A DNA stretch of 51,422 nucleotides from contig ML769698.1 in NCBI GenBank assembly GCA_009733575.1, forward strand, positions 1 to 51,422. The letters are read 5' to 3'. The notes below the pieces were generated by a model. It was not told the DNA's origin. It made no database searches and was given only the letters and a program-made list of their open reading frames with translations. Of this stretch, positions 42,591-51,422 are shown one piece after another. This DNA comes from Gymnopus androsaceus JB14. Lineage: Eukaryota; Basidiomycota; Agaricomycetes; Agaricales; Omphalotaceae. Numbering within the stretch: position 1 is the stretch's first letter; each line of letters starts with the position of its first letter. A program made the translations under genes and the position numbers.

Positions 42591-44190
42591 CAGCGCGTAG
42601 GGCTCGAGGAACCAGCACTACTAGGGTCTGCATGTGCATCGGTAAAAGAAGAGTGAAGCATGGCCGGGAATTAGTGGTAGGGCCTAGAGTACGTACGTCG
42701 CTCCCGAAGGTTGTTACTGCCTAGTGAGTTTTCCAATCCTCTCAATCCATCATTACTGATTTTCCCCTACATAAGGTACGAAAATGCTGGTATTTCAAGT
42801 ACATAGCGCACTTCCCTCTTCAATTTCTTGGTTCAGAACTACGTTATAATCATCACTGGAGTTGCCGAAAGAGCGTATGAAGGCTTCCTATTTTTCAGAT
42901 GGGGATCAGCGTGATAAATCTAAGTAGTTCAAAGGGATGTATCATTCGTTGCATTAGATAGTCACTTACGCGTCTGTGACAGGACCATCTCGACGTGGAC
43001 AAATGTTCGATATTATCATCGAATCTTCAAATGGTGACATCCGAAGCGCAACCATGGCGTTGTAGTTCGCTTCTATCCGACTCGTTAAGAAACCGAAGGG
43101 CGGAGATCTGTTATGGAAAGCATTAGACGGAGGGAGCAGAGCCTAGTCTTATTTGAAAGGTTTTGTTCAACAAACGTTCGTGTCCTTCTATCTATTTCTC
43201 TACTTGGCATCTAACGTTGTCTGTAGGCAAAAGAGATCCGCTAAATCCTTTGGTCACCGCTAAAGACATTCAGAAGGATCAAGATATTGACAGGTAGTTG
43301 ACGGATCCACCTTTACTACCACCACCCTTGAGCGAGCATGACAGAAGGGCAAGTCGCGTTGATGTTAATTTGAGACCTGTTTTTACCTATTCCCAAGGAT
43401 TCTTATTCATAGTGGCTCTTTTAGACAATTTACGCAGACTCTCCCATCGATTCATCGTTATTCTCCCTGTACATCCACCAGAATTTTACCCAGTTCTCTA
43501 CTGATGTGGATGAATGCGATGGGATTGCTGACTGGTTGAGCTGGGCCGACTCGAGTGGTGGTGAAGCTGCGAGTTTTCTCGACTCGGAGCATTAATCTGT
43601 GATTAATTAAGCTAACTACGGCGCACAGTGGTATCAAATCAAGCAAGCCACATAGGTTTCATCTCCGTGCCATTGGAACACTACATTCCCTGCCGACGCC
43701 GGTGCCACGTCTCAATCAAAAAGTGTACAAACCCGATTTTTTTTGACAATCTCAAGAAAGAGATGGAAGCATGGGAGGGAGTACGGGACGTCTGGTCGTG
43801 GATCGTTGACCAGGTCAGTACGAAACCAATCACTGTCGTCGTCTTTCTGACTTTGCGTAGGGTGCCGAGAACGGTTGGGAGTCTTGGGACCTCGGTGCTT
43901 GGACTCCTAGAGCAATAGCGACCGAACTTGGGAGCGTACTACGAACACGAGACGCGACATCCTTATCTGCTGAAAAACACGCCATCGAGCGTTTTCCAGC
44001 CTGAAGTTTATCTACGGGCCCACTCAGCCGGCAACAGCTAGGCGAAACAGATAACGGGGAACCGTATTCGGAAGGTGCTATTGTACCTGAGGAGCAGCAG
44101 GAGATGGGGATGTGGCAAGATGGGAATGGGAGTGAGCCGGTGATGAGTAAACCGGAGGCTGGAGGTTGGAGGGTGATGATAACGAAGACT
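42591..44190 (+). other. unassigned, possibly exonic fragments
   Basis: Several short plus-strand frames look spliced but cannot be assigned. One at 43628-43815 contains NLKKEMEAWEGVRDVWSWI and ends at a donor (GACCAG|GTCAGT). After a 45-nt intron it continues ENGWESWDLGAWTPRAI and on towards 44000, then stops. Another at 43298-43504 is Pro- then Leu-rich. No continuous gene model works, so I record this as decayed coding sequence of unknown origin. Confidence 0.3.
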
Positions 44191-45209
44191 TAATATTCAG
44201 TTGTCGTACATAGCCTCTTTTCTGTTCATCTACTCGAGAAATCATGATTCTAGCTGCTCGATATTCAGACGTCGAATGAGATCTCGGATGATTTCCTTTC
44301 AACATTAAGCCATTTCTAACACTCGCATTGTTAGGTGGCGCTCCTGCTCCTTACTTTCATATCGATGAGCATTTTTCTTTGAATATGTGAACGTCGAACG
44401 CGGGGATTCTATACTTTTGAAGGTAACGCAAGGTTATTGTTCGAAAAGGTTGTTCTGTTCGACTAGAGAATGGCCCAGATAGTGACACAAACGATCAAAA
44501 CAGTGGTTCAAACATATATGACCTCGATTAAGATGGATTGTCATAAATAGTAGAATAATCAATCTTCCATGCAACTCGACAAACTAGAGAATCGGAAATT
44601 ACTGTACATGTAATGCGATGGCGATAGCAAAAAAACATTGAACAACACAAAACGACCCGCAATATCAGACTGATTCGAGGGAAAGGTCATAGTACCACCA
44701 GAAGAAGTTGGCGGACCGAAACAATAGCTGCTCCCAACTGTTTCCGAGCTAACGTGTTTCGGTACAGAACCCAGGATATGCAGTGATTCTATTAGCCATT
44801 CCAGCACCAGATTCTCCGTCATTCGCGGTGGGATACTTTAGTGCGATAGACGAAAACGATGCTTGGGGTGTGAGCGGATTTGCTCCATAAAGCTGTGAAG
44901 CATATCCACACAACAGTCTTTTGACATAGTTATGTAGTGCCTGTTGCCTATAGTTCTACGGGTCAACAGTCTCTTGAACTTGTTTGTTTGGGTCGAGAAA
45001 TAAACGGAAACGAGGGCCCAGGCCGAGCCCACGCTGAAATGAATATAGTAACTTTGCATAGCCCTTGATTCATTTCGCGCCCAAATAAACAATTTTACGT
45101 GTGTAAGGGCAAAGGGCTTTGCCGGCGCTACCTGGCTATATAAGGGGGACATGGGTTTATGGCCCATTCTAAATTTTCTCACGTTCCCGCTTTGAAGTGT
45201 CGTATTAAC
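44191..45209. other. gene-free upstream region of the NLR gene
   Basis: Open frames on the minus strand here (for example 44838-45329) run antisense into the first exons of the NLR gene and lack family features. CTATATAAGG at about 45133-45142 is a good TATA-box candidate, roughly 70 bp upstream of the proposed NLR start at 45210. Confidence 0.45.
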
Positions 45210-48200
45210 AATGACAGAAAACCTCTCCAGGTAGGTTTCTTTTACTTGAGGAAGAGCTTGTGCTGATAAATACCACTTGTGACCAAAAGTTCTTTGTAGG
45301 TGGTCCCACAGGCAGTACCACCACCACAACTAATATTATTATTCCACTAGCGGAACTCAGATGTTTCCCCATGCATCCCACTTCAACATTCAGGGAGGAA
45401 TCTTTAATGCTGCACAGAATGTGAACATCACATATGCAGACAGAGCTCAAGTAAATGTGCCTGCAGGTATTCTCAAATCTATTGTGTTCAATTATTGATA
45501 CTGAAGTAATCATTGGAAGGATATATTGAGGGAATGACTGATTGTCCCACTTCCACTTTATTATTTACAGGAAGAGAAACTGTTTTGAATATTCTTGGAG
45601 ATTATTTCATCACAGATCTGATGTCCAAAGACATAGGAAGAAGGAAACTATTCCTTTTGCATGGGCTGGGTGGTGCAGGGAAAACTCAATGTGCACTAGA
45701 ATTTGCAAGGAAGTTCAAAAAAAGGTATACATTTCAAGGAATTATATTTTAATTCACTACTCAACAGTTTATCTGGTAGTTTCAGTGTCATTTATTTCAT
45801 CACTGCTGAATCTGAGAACTCAATCATGGCAAGCTATTATGACATTGCAATGAGGAATGGTTCATTACCAGTGCAAGGATGGGAATCTGGATTTAGATGG
45901 TTTAAAATGCATGAAGCAAATTGGCTAATTATTATGGATAATGCTGATGATCCACAACTCAGCTTGGGCAGATTCTTGCCTTCCTGTGATCATGGAAACA
46001 TCATTATCACATCCAGAAATCCAGATCTCATGCAAATTGCAGCTAAAATCTGAGGAGATAAAGGACATGGAACCTGATGATGCTACCAAGCTACTATTGA
46101 AGCATGCCATCAAGAACCAGGTGACAGCTGCAGATGAGAAATTAGCTGGAATTATTGCAAAGGAACTGCATTATTTTGCTTTGGCACTGGTTCAGGCTGG
46201 TGCATACATAAATCAACATAAATGTCTCAACAGTTACCTAGACCTACTGAAATCTCAAGAAGCTGAATTGCTGAGCAGAAATATTTCACAGAGTTTGGAC
46301 AACTATACAATGTCCATATATTCAACATGGAATTTGAGTTGGAATAAACTGGAAGAGTCTAGCAAGGTTCTACTAAACATCTGTGCATATCTACATTATG
46401 AAAGAATTCCCTATGCCTTGTTCCAAAGGTCAATTGAGAACATTGAAAATCTGGAACCAAGTGAATCAATAAATAATGCCAAGAAATTTCTGGTTATGCT
46501 TGCAACAGAGTCTATGAAGTGGAATATCATGAAAATGAATGAGAGCATACATAAAATAAGTATGTACTCATTATTGAATGTCATCCAGGATGGTATATTT
46601 TCATTTCATCCTTTGGTGCATAGGTGGATGATGGAAAGAATGGATAGGGCCATGAAGAGAGGTATTTGCTTAGGAGCTCAAGGTATTGTGGCAGCATCAA
46701 TGGTGGGGACTAAATGGGGAGACGTTGGCTTTGTAAGATTACTGACACCACACTGTGTTGCCTTGAGAAGCATGATATAGATGAACAACTTATCAGAAAG
46801 AGCTTCGGCACTCTATGGCTAATGGGGCATTATGGAACAAGGGCTCTGACATACTGGAAGCCCTTACTGGAGGAAACAAAGATATTGCTTGGAGATGAGC
46901 ATTCTGAAACACTGGTGTGCATGGACCACTTGGCATTGACATATCATGATCTAGGAAGGTACAATGAAGCTTTTTACCTTCAAAAGCCCCTCTGGGAGAC
47001 TTCAAAGCGAGTCATGGGAGAAGAGCATCCAGATACATTGACTCGCACAAGTAACTTGGCATTGACATACAGGTATCTAGGAAGGTACAATGAAGCTTTG
47101 GATCTTCAGAAGCCCCTTCTTGAAGCTTCAAAGCAAGTTAGTGGAGAAGAACATCCAGATACATTGACTTGTACAAGTAACTTGGCATTGACATACAGCT
47201 ATCTTGGAAGGTACAATGAAGCTTTGGATCTTCAGAAGCCTCTCCTTGAAGCTTCAAAGAAAGTCATAGGAGAAGAGCATCCAGATACCTTGACTCGTAC
47301 AAGTAACTTGGCATTGACATACAGGTATCTAGGAAGGTACAATGAAGCTTTGAATCTTCAGAAGCCTCTCCTTGAAGCTTCAAAGCAAGTCATGGGAGAA
47401 GAGCATCCACATACCTTGATCCGTACAAGTAACTTGGCATTGACATACAGCTATCTAGGAAGATACAATGAAGCTTTGAATCTTCAGAAGCCTCTCCTTG
47501 AAACTTCAAATCAGATCATGGGAGAAGAGCATCCCAATACATTAACCCATAGAAGTAACTTGGCATTGACATACAGGGATCTAGGAAGGTACAATGAAGC
47601 TTTGGATCTTCAGAAGCCCCTCCTTGAAGTTTCAAAGCAAGTCATGGGAGAAGAGCATCCAGATACATTGACTGACACAAGTAACTTGGCAGTAACATAC
47701 AGGTATCTAGGAAGGTACAATGAAGCTTTGGATCTTCAGAAGCCCCTCCTTGAAGTTTCAAAGCAAGTCATGGGAGATGAGCATCCAGATACATTGACTC
47801 GCACAAGTAACTTGGCAATGACATACAGCTATCTAGGAAGGTACAATGAAGCTTTGGATCTTCAGAAGCCCCTCCTTGAAGTTTCAAAGCAAGTCATGGG
47901 AGAAGAGCATCCAGATACATTGGCTTGCACAAGTGACTTGGCATTGACATACAGGTATCTAGGAAGGTACAATGAAGCATTGGATCTCCAGAAGCCCCTC
48001 CTTGAAGCTTCAAAGCAAGTCATGGGAGAAGAGCATCCAGATACATTGACTGACACAAGTAACTTGGCAGTAACATACAGGTATCTAGGAAGGTACAATG
48101 AAGCTTTGGATCTTCAGAAGCCCCTCCTTGAAGTTTCAAAGCAAGTCATGGGAGAAGAGCATCCAGATACATTGACTCACACAAGTAACTTGGCAATGAC

Positions 48201-49068
48201 ATACAGCTATCTAGGAAGGTACAATGAAGCTTTGGATCTTCAGAAGCACCTCCTTGAAGTTTCAAAGCAAGTCATGGGAGAAGAGCATCCAGATACATTG
48301 ACTGACACAAGTAACTTGGCAGTAACATACAGCTATCTAGGAAGGTACAATGAAGCTTTGGATCTTCAGAAGCCCCTCCTTGAAGTTTCAAAGCAAGTCA
48401 TGGGAGATGAGCATCCAGATACATTGACTCGCACAAGTAACTTGGCAATGACATACAGCTATCTAGGAAGGTACAATGAAGCTTTGGATCTTCAGAAGCC
48501 CCTCCTTGAAGTTTCAAAGCAAGTTATGGGAGATGAGCATCCACATACATTGACTCGCACAAGTAACTTGGCAATGACATACAGGTATCTAGGAAGGTAC
48601 AATGAAGCTTTGGATCTTCAGAAGCCCCTCCTTGAAGTTTCAAAGCAAGTCATGGGAGAAGAGCATCCACATACATTGACTTACACAAGTAACTTGGCAA
48701 TGACATACAGCTATCTAGGAAGGTACAATGAAGCTTTGGATCTTCAGAAGCCCCTCCTTGAAGTTTCAAAGCAAGTCATGGGAGATGAGCATCCACATAC
48801 ATTGACTTGCACAAGTTACTTGGCATTGACATACAGGTATCTAGGCAGATACAATGAAGCTTTGGAGCTCCAGAAGCCCCTCCTTGAAGCTTCAAAGCAA
48901 GTCCTGGGAGAAGAGCATCCATATACATTGACTCACACAAATAACTTGGCAATGACATACAGGGATCTTGGAAGGTACAATGCAGCTTTGGATCTTAAGA
49001 AGCCCCTATTTGAAGTTTCAAAGCAAGTCATGGGTGAAGAGCATCCAGGAAATGTTATATCCATGTGA
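45210..49068 (+). pseudogene. NLR-type NB-ARC/TPR protein with two single-base frameshifts
   Basis: Exon 1 (45210-45229, MTENLS) can join after an intron ending CCACTAG at 45351 to GTQMFPHASHFNIQGG and FNAAQNVNITYAD. After a further intron (45469-45520 region) comes TLLFTGRETVLNIL, then the Walker A motif GLGGAGKT at about 45666-45690. The next exon (from about 45780) holds Walker B, LIIMDNADD (about 45928), and NIIITSRN (about 46000). One extra A near 46047 shifts frame. The helical and winged-helix-like part then runs 46050-46765 (YFALALVQAGAYI, FHPLVHRWMMERM). A second one-base shift near 46765 leads into 17 TPR units. Such proteins sense non-self or stress and trigger incompatibility-type death in fungi. 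Both shifts are minimal and the 784-codon repeat part is open, so the gene is recently dead, an inactive allele, or affected by sequence errors. Confidence 0.8.
46891..49032 (+). repeat. 17 tandem 126-bp units encoding 42-residue TPRs
   Basis: Units begin at the Gly of GEEHP and contain NLALTY, LGRYNEALDLQKPLLE and SKQVM, the kinesin-light-chain-like TPR pattern. Unit 1 (46891) and unit 17 (48907) are the most divergent; a partial unit, GEEHPGNVISM, ends the protein. Units 6-15 are almost identical at DNA level. Residue variation is concentrated at unit positions 2, 6, 10, 16, 19 and 37. Confidence 0.95.
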
Positions 49069-49288
49069 ACCAAGGCTCTCCGGTTTGTAGCTGAGGTCCC
49101 TGAGCCAACCGGCTAGGTAATATTGGCCAATGACCTTTGGTCATGCTTGGCTTTGTTCATGTTATTGTCTTTTTGTTTATATTATCTTTTGTCTTTTTAT
49201 TATATAGACTTTCCATATTTATATATACCAGATGATCCAGTATCACATACTATTGTCTTTTACCTACTTGGGTCCAATGATCGATATA

Positions 49289-49387
49289 CAGTTGGCAACA
49301 AAATTGATGACACCCCCCGTGACCTACTGAATGGGCTACTGAATAGCCTACTGTATTTGGGGGGTGACATCAATTTGTTGCCAACTG
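49289..49387. mobile_element. 99-bp MITE related to the 22465 element
   Basis: Begins CAGTTGGCAACAAAATTGAT and ends with the inverse, ATCAATTTGTTGCCAACTG. GACACCCCCC and GGGGGGTGAC form the inner arms around a CTACTGAATGGGCTACTGAA core. TA precedes the left end; the right end is followed by CAGTA. It lies about 220 bp downstream of the NLR stop. Confidence 0.65.
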
Positions 49388-49399
49388 CAGTATATAAGT

Positions 49400-50260
49400 A
49401 GTTGTACTAGATTATCATACCTTAGTTAAAATATCAACTTGGATAAACCCTATAGTCTCGAAGTGACTCCACCCACTCAGTATTGTCTTGGTCAACTGTT
49501 GGATAGCCCCTGACATCGACATATACTGTCTTGCTCACCTTGCTTCTTGTCATTGGACACTATGGTGTGGCAAGGGTGTTGCTAATAGCTTCACCAATGT
49601 CCATATCTTCCTGAGCCACTCAGTTGACACCTCAGTAGCCTCAGCTATATTTGGATAGCTTTGGCTCCCCTTGGCTAGCCTTGGTATAGGCACAATCTTA
49701 ACAGTATATTTAAACTAACACTTGTCAATGTCATATTAATTGTTTCCTTGTTATGAACCCACATTCCAGGCCCAGCCCTCAAGGTGAAAATTTTCGCTGC
49801 AATCCATTGCATGGCACATGTATAAACCTCGTTCGGAGCATCAAAGTTACGAAAAGTTGTGACAAGACACTGTCGTTGGTAAAAGATAGGTTCTATTGGG
49901 AGAGAGATGGTAAATAATAGGCTGTTTGTGACAGAGGAAAATCTCTTAGGATGCCAGGTAATAGCGCAGACTTGCCTGGAATAAAAAAATGAGAGAAAAC
50001 AAAGTAGAGCATAAAAGTGACTAACTGATCCCCGGGTGCCCACCAATCACCACACTTCCTTGGGGATGCCATTGGCGAGCATCCACAATTTGCCTGAGTG
50101 CATAGCGGTATTCATTGAAGAGAAACATCTTTTTACAGTCATCTGATATGCAAAAAGTTCGAACGAAGACGAAAGGTCAATATGATTGGACTGTTCTGTA
50201 TAGTCTTTGCCCCAGCTTTCCTGCCACCAAGCTACGAGAGGATCATCGGAATTCAACTTT
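49400..50260 (-). pseudogene. remnant of a P-loop-type gene, unassigned
   Basis: On the minus strand a stretch from about 50250 reads NSDDPLVAWWQESWGKDYTE, then HIDLSSSFELFAYQMTVKRC, to KEVW and a stop at 50047. It then reads VGTRGS, an intron-like GTTAGT...CAG, and GKSALLP, which together would form a GTRGSGKS P-loop. Further down are FYQRQCLVTTFRNFDAPNEV and YTCAMQWIAAKI (about 49810-49880). The composition is convincingly coding and the P-loop is plausible, but stops and frame changes are frequent. I do not recognise the family with certainty. It lies between the NLR and the duplicated NLR end. Confidence 0.35.
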
Positions 50261-50261
50261 T

Positions 50262-50388
50262 GGGTATAGTTGGGGAAACCTAGGGTTATCAATGTCATGG
50301 GCTGGTTAAGGGCTCCTTCATTGTAACCAATGGGAACCCTTAACCAGCCCAATGGAAATTGATAACCTAGGTTCAGCCAACTATACCC
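50262..50388. repeat. 127-bp palindromic element
   Basis: GGGTATAGTTGG at the left pairs with CCAACTATACCC at the right. Inside, AACCTAGGGTTATCAAT pairs with ATTGATAACCTAGGTT, and GGGCTGGTTAAGGG with CCCTTAACCAGCCC. The centre is TCCTTCATTGTAACCAATGG. It is probably a MITE; I see no clear target duplication. It lies five bases from the start of the duplicated NLR segment. Confidence 0.65.
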
Positions 50389-50392
50389 GCCA

Positions 50393-50830
50393 TGGGAGAA
50401 GAGCATCCATATACATTGACTCACACAAATAACTTGGCAATGACATACAGGGATCTTGGAAGGTACAATGCAGCTTTGGATCTTAAGAAGCCCCTATTTG
50501 AAGTTTCAAAGCAAGTCATGGGTGAAGAGCATCCAGGAAATGTTATATCCATGTGAACCAAGGCTCTTTGGTTTGTAGCTGAGGTCCCTGAGCCAACCGG
50601 CTAGGTAATATTGGCCAATGACCTTTGGTCATGCTTGGCTTTGTTCATGTTATTGTTCTTTTTGTTTATATTATCTTTTGTCTTTTTATTATATAGACTT
50701 TCCATATTTATATATACCAGATGATCCGGTATCTATCATACTATTGTCTTTTACCTACTTGGGTCCAATGGTCAATATACAGTTGGCAACAAAATTGATG
50801 ACACCCCCTGTGACCTACTGAATGGGCTAC
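50393..50830 (+). repeat. duplicate of the NLR 3' end and its flank (copy of 48905-49337)
   Basis: From TGGGAGAAGAGCATCC to GAATGGGCTAC this repeats 48905 onward at about 98 percent identity by eye, with a few one- or two-base indels. It covers the last TPR unit, the stop codon, the 3' flank and the first half of the MITE. The spacing is 1,488 bp. The copy is cut at 50830 by a hAT-like element. Confidence 0.85.
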
Positions 50831-51422
50831 TAGGGATGCCCACCGTACGTTACGGGTACGGCCGTAGTCTATAGAATCCGCTACGGCACGTTTGAAGCCG
50901 TATCCGTGCCGTAGGACTGCTGCTCGAAAGTCCAACGGAACGTACGGAATACGGTACGGGTACTACGGGCGTAGGACGGCCGTATTGATTAAATTATATT
51001 TATGGATGTATTTTGAGGACAAAAATCCGCAACTGATACTTTACGCTACCTAGAATATATTGAGAATATTTTGCCACACAAAGACAATGATTGTCCAATA
51101 TTAGCACTCAAATTATGTCAATCTTGAGCATCTGTTGAGCGTCTGTTGCGCGTTTAAGTGAAATCATGTCAATTACATAATATTTTAGTGAGTAAAATCA
51201 CAGCGAATACAGCTCAGACAAGAGACCCACAAAACACTGACAGATTGACGTGCTGAACAACACTCTGAATAACTTAATTTGGAAAAGACCGTAACTTCCC
51301 ATACACGGCTGTAACGGATGTCTCAATACGGAATGTACGGGTGAGTATCCGTACCGGACCCGTACCGTAGCATGAGCTCCAAATTGGCTGACGGTACGGG
51401 TCCGTATCCGTAACGGTAACCC
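50831..51422. mobile_element. hAT-like element, right end outside the window
   Basis: Starts TAGGGATGCCCACCGTACGT immediately after TGGGCTAC and is dense in GTACGG/CCGTAC words at both sides. The window ends in CCGTAACGGTAACCC, close to an inverted TAGGG terminus. It resembles the 22786-23316 hAT MITE in its TAGGG start and ACGG/CCGT-rich subterminal regions. No coding frame. Confidence 0.5.

Noticed and set aside
44838..45329. 163-codon minus-strand frame upstream of the NLR
   Set aside because: It runs antisense into the first NLR exon and its N-terminus is the complement of the NLR leader. No family features.

Overview
The window looks like nuclear DNA of a mushroom-forming basidiomycete (Agaricomycetes). 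The evidence is many short GT-AG introns (about 42-65 nt), a FunK1-type fungal kinase, DUF6534-type membrane protein remnants, an OTT_1508-like deaminase, an NB-ARC/TPR NLR of the expanded fungal type and a chromodomain Ty3/gypsy element. All calls come from reading the sequence by eye; no database search was run.

Layout. 1-3.1 kb: a repeat-flanked five-exon gene for an OTT_1508-like deaminase. 3.1-8.5 kb: a CCAGGG-rich inverted-repeat patch, a decayed hAT transposase, an orphan exon and a decayed coiled-coil repeat-family gene. 10-23.5 kb: a layered transposon nest. A DDE_1 (pogo/Tc1-like) DNA transposon was split by a gypsy chromovirus (309-bp LTRs, CTCTT target duplication). The gypsy reverse transcriptase was in turn split by a 1.8-kb solo-LTR-like insertion. 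Beside it lie a 1.16-kb palindrome, a TA-flanked MITE sharing termini with the DDE transposon, and a hAT MITE (8-bp duplication) sitting inside a palindromic MITE. 23.7-29.5 kb: a DUF6534 pseudogene, another palindromic MITE and mostly empty sequence.

29.5-38.5 kb is the ordinary core: SPF1 (P5A-ATPase) and ribosomal protein L38 diverge from a 190-bp shared promoter, followed by a four-helix membrane protein with a proline/serine-rich tail and a nuclear-looking hypothetical gene. 38.9-44.2 kb returns to accessory DNA: an inverted second DUF6534 fragment, a frameshifted FunK1 kinase and a Sec14-like remnant.

45.2-49.1 kb carries the most interesting locus, an NLR-type gene. It has a short Gly/Asn-rich leader, an NB-ARC P-loop ATPase with two single-base frameshifts, and 17 nearly identical 42-residue TPR units that vary at only a few codons. 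Its 3' end is repeated 1,488 bp downstream. The copy is cut by a hAT-like element that runs off the window. The core genes are independent housekeeping genes. The accessory genes share no obvious pathway, but the NLR, the kinase and the deaminase belong to families that are strongly expanded in mushrooms.
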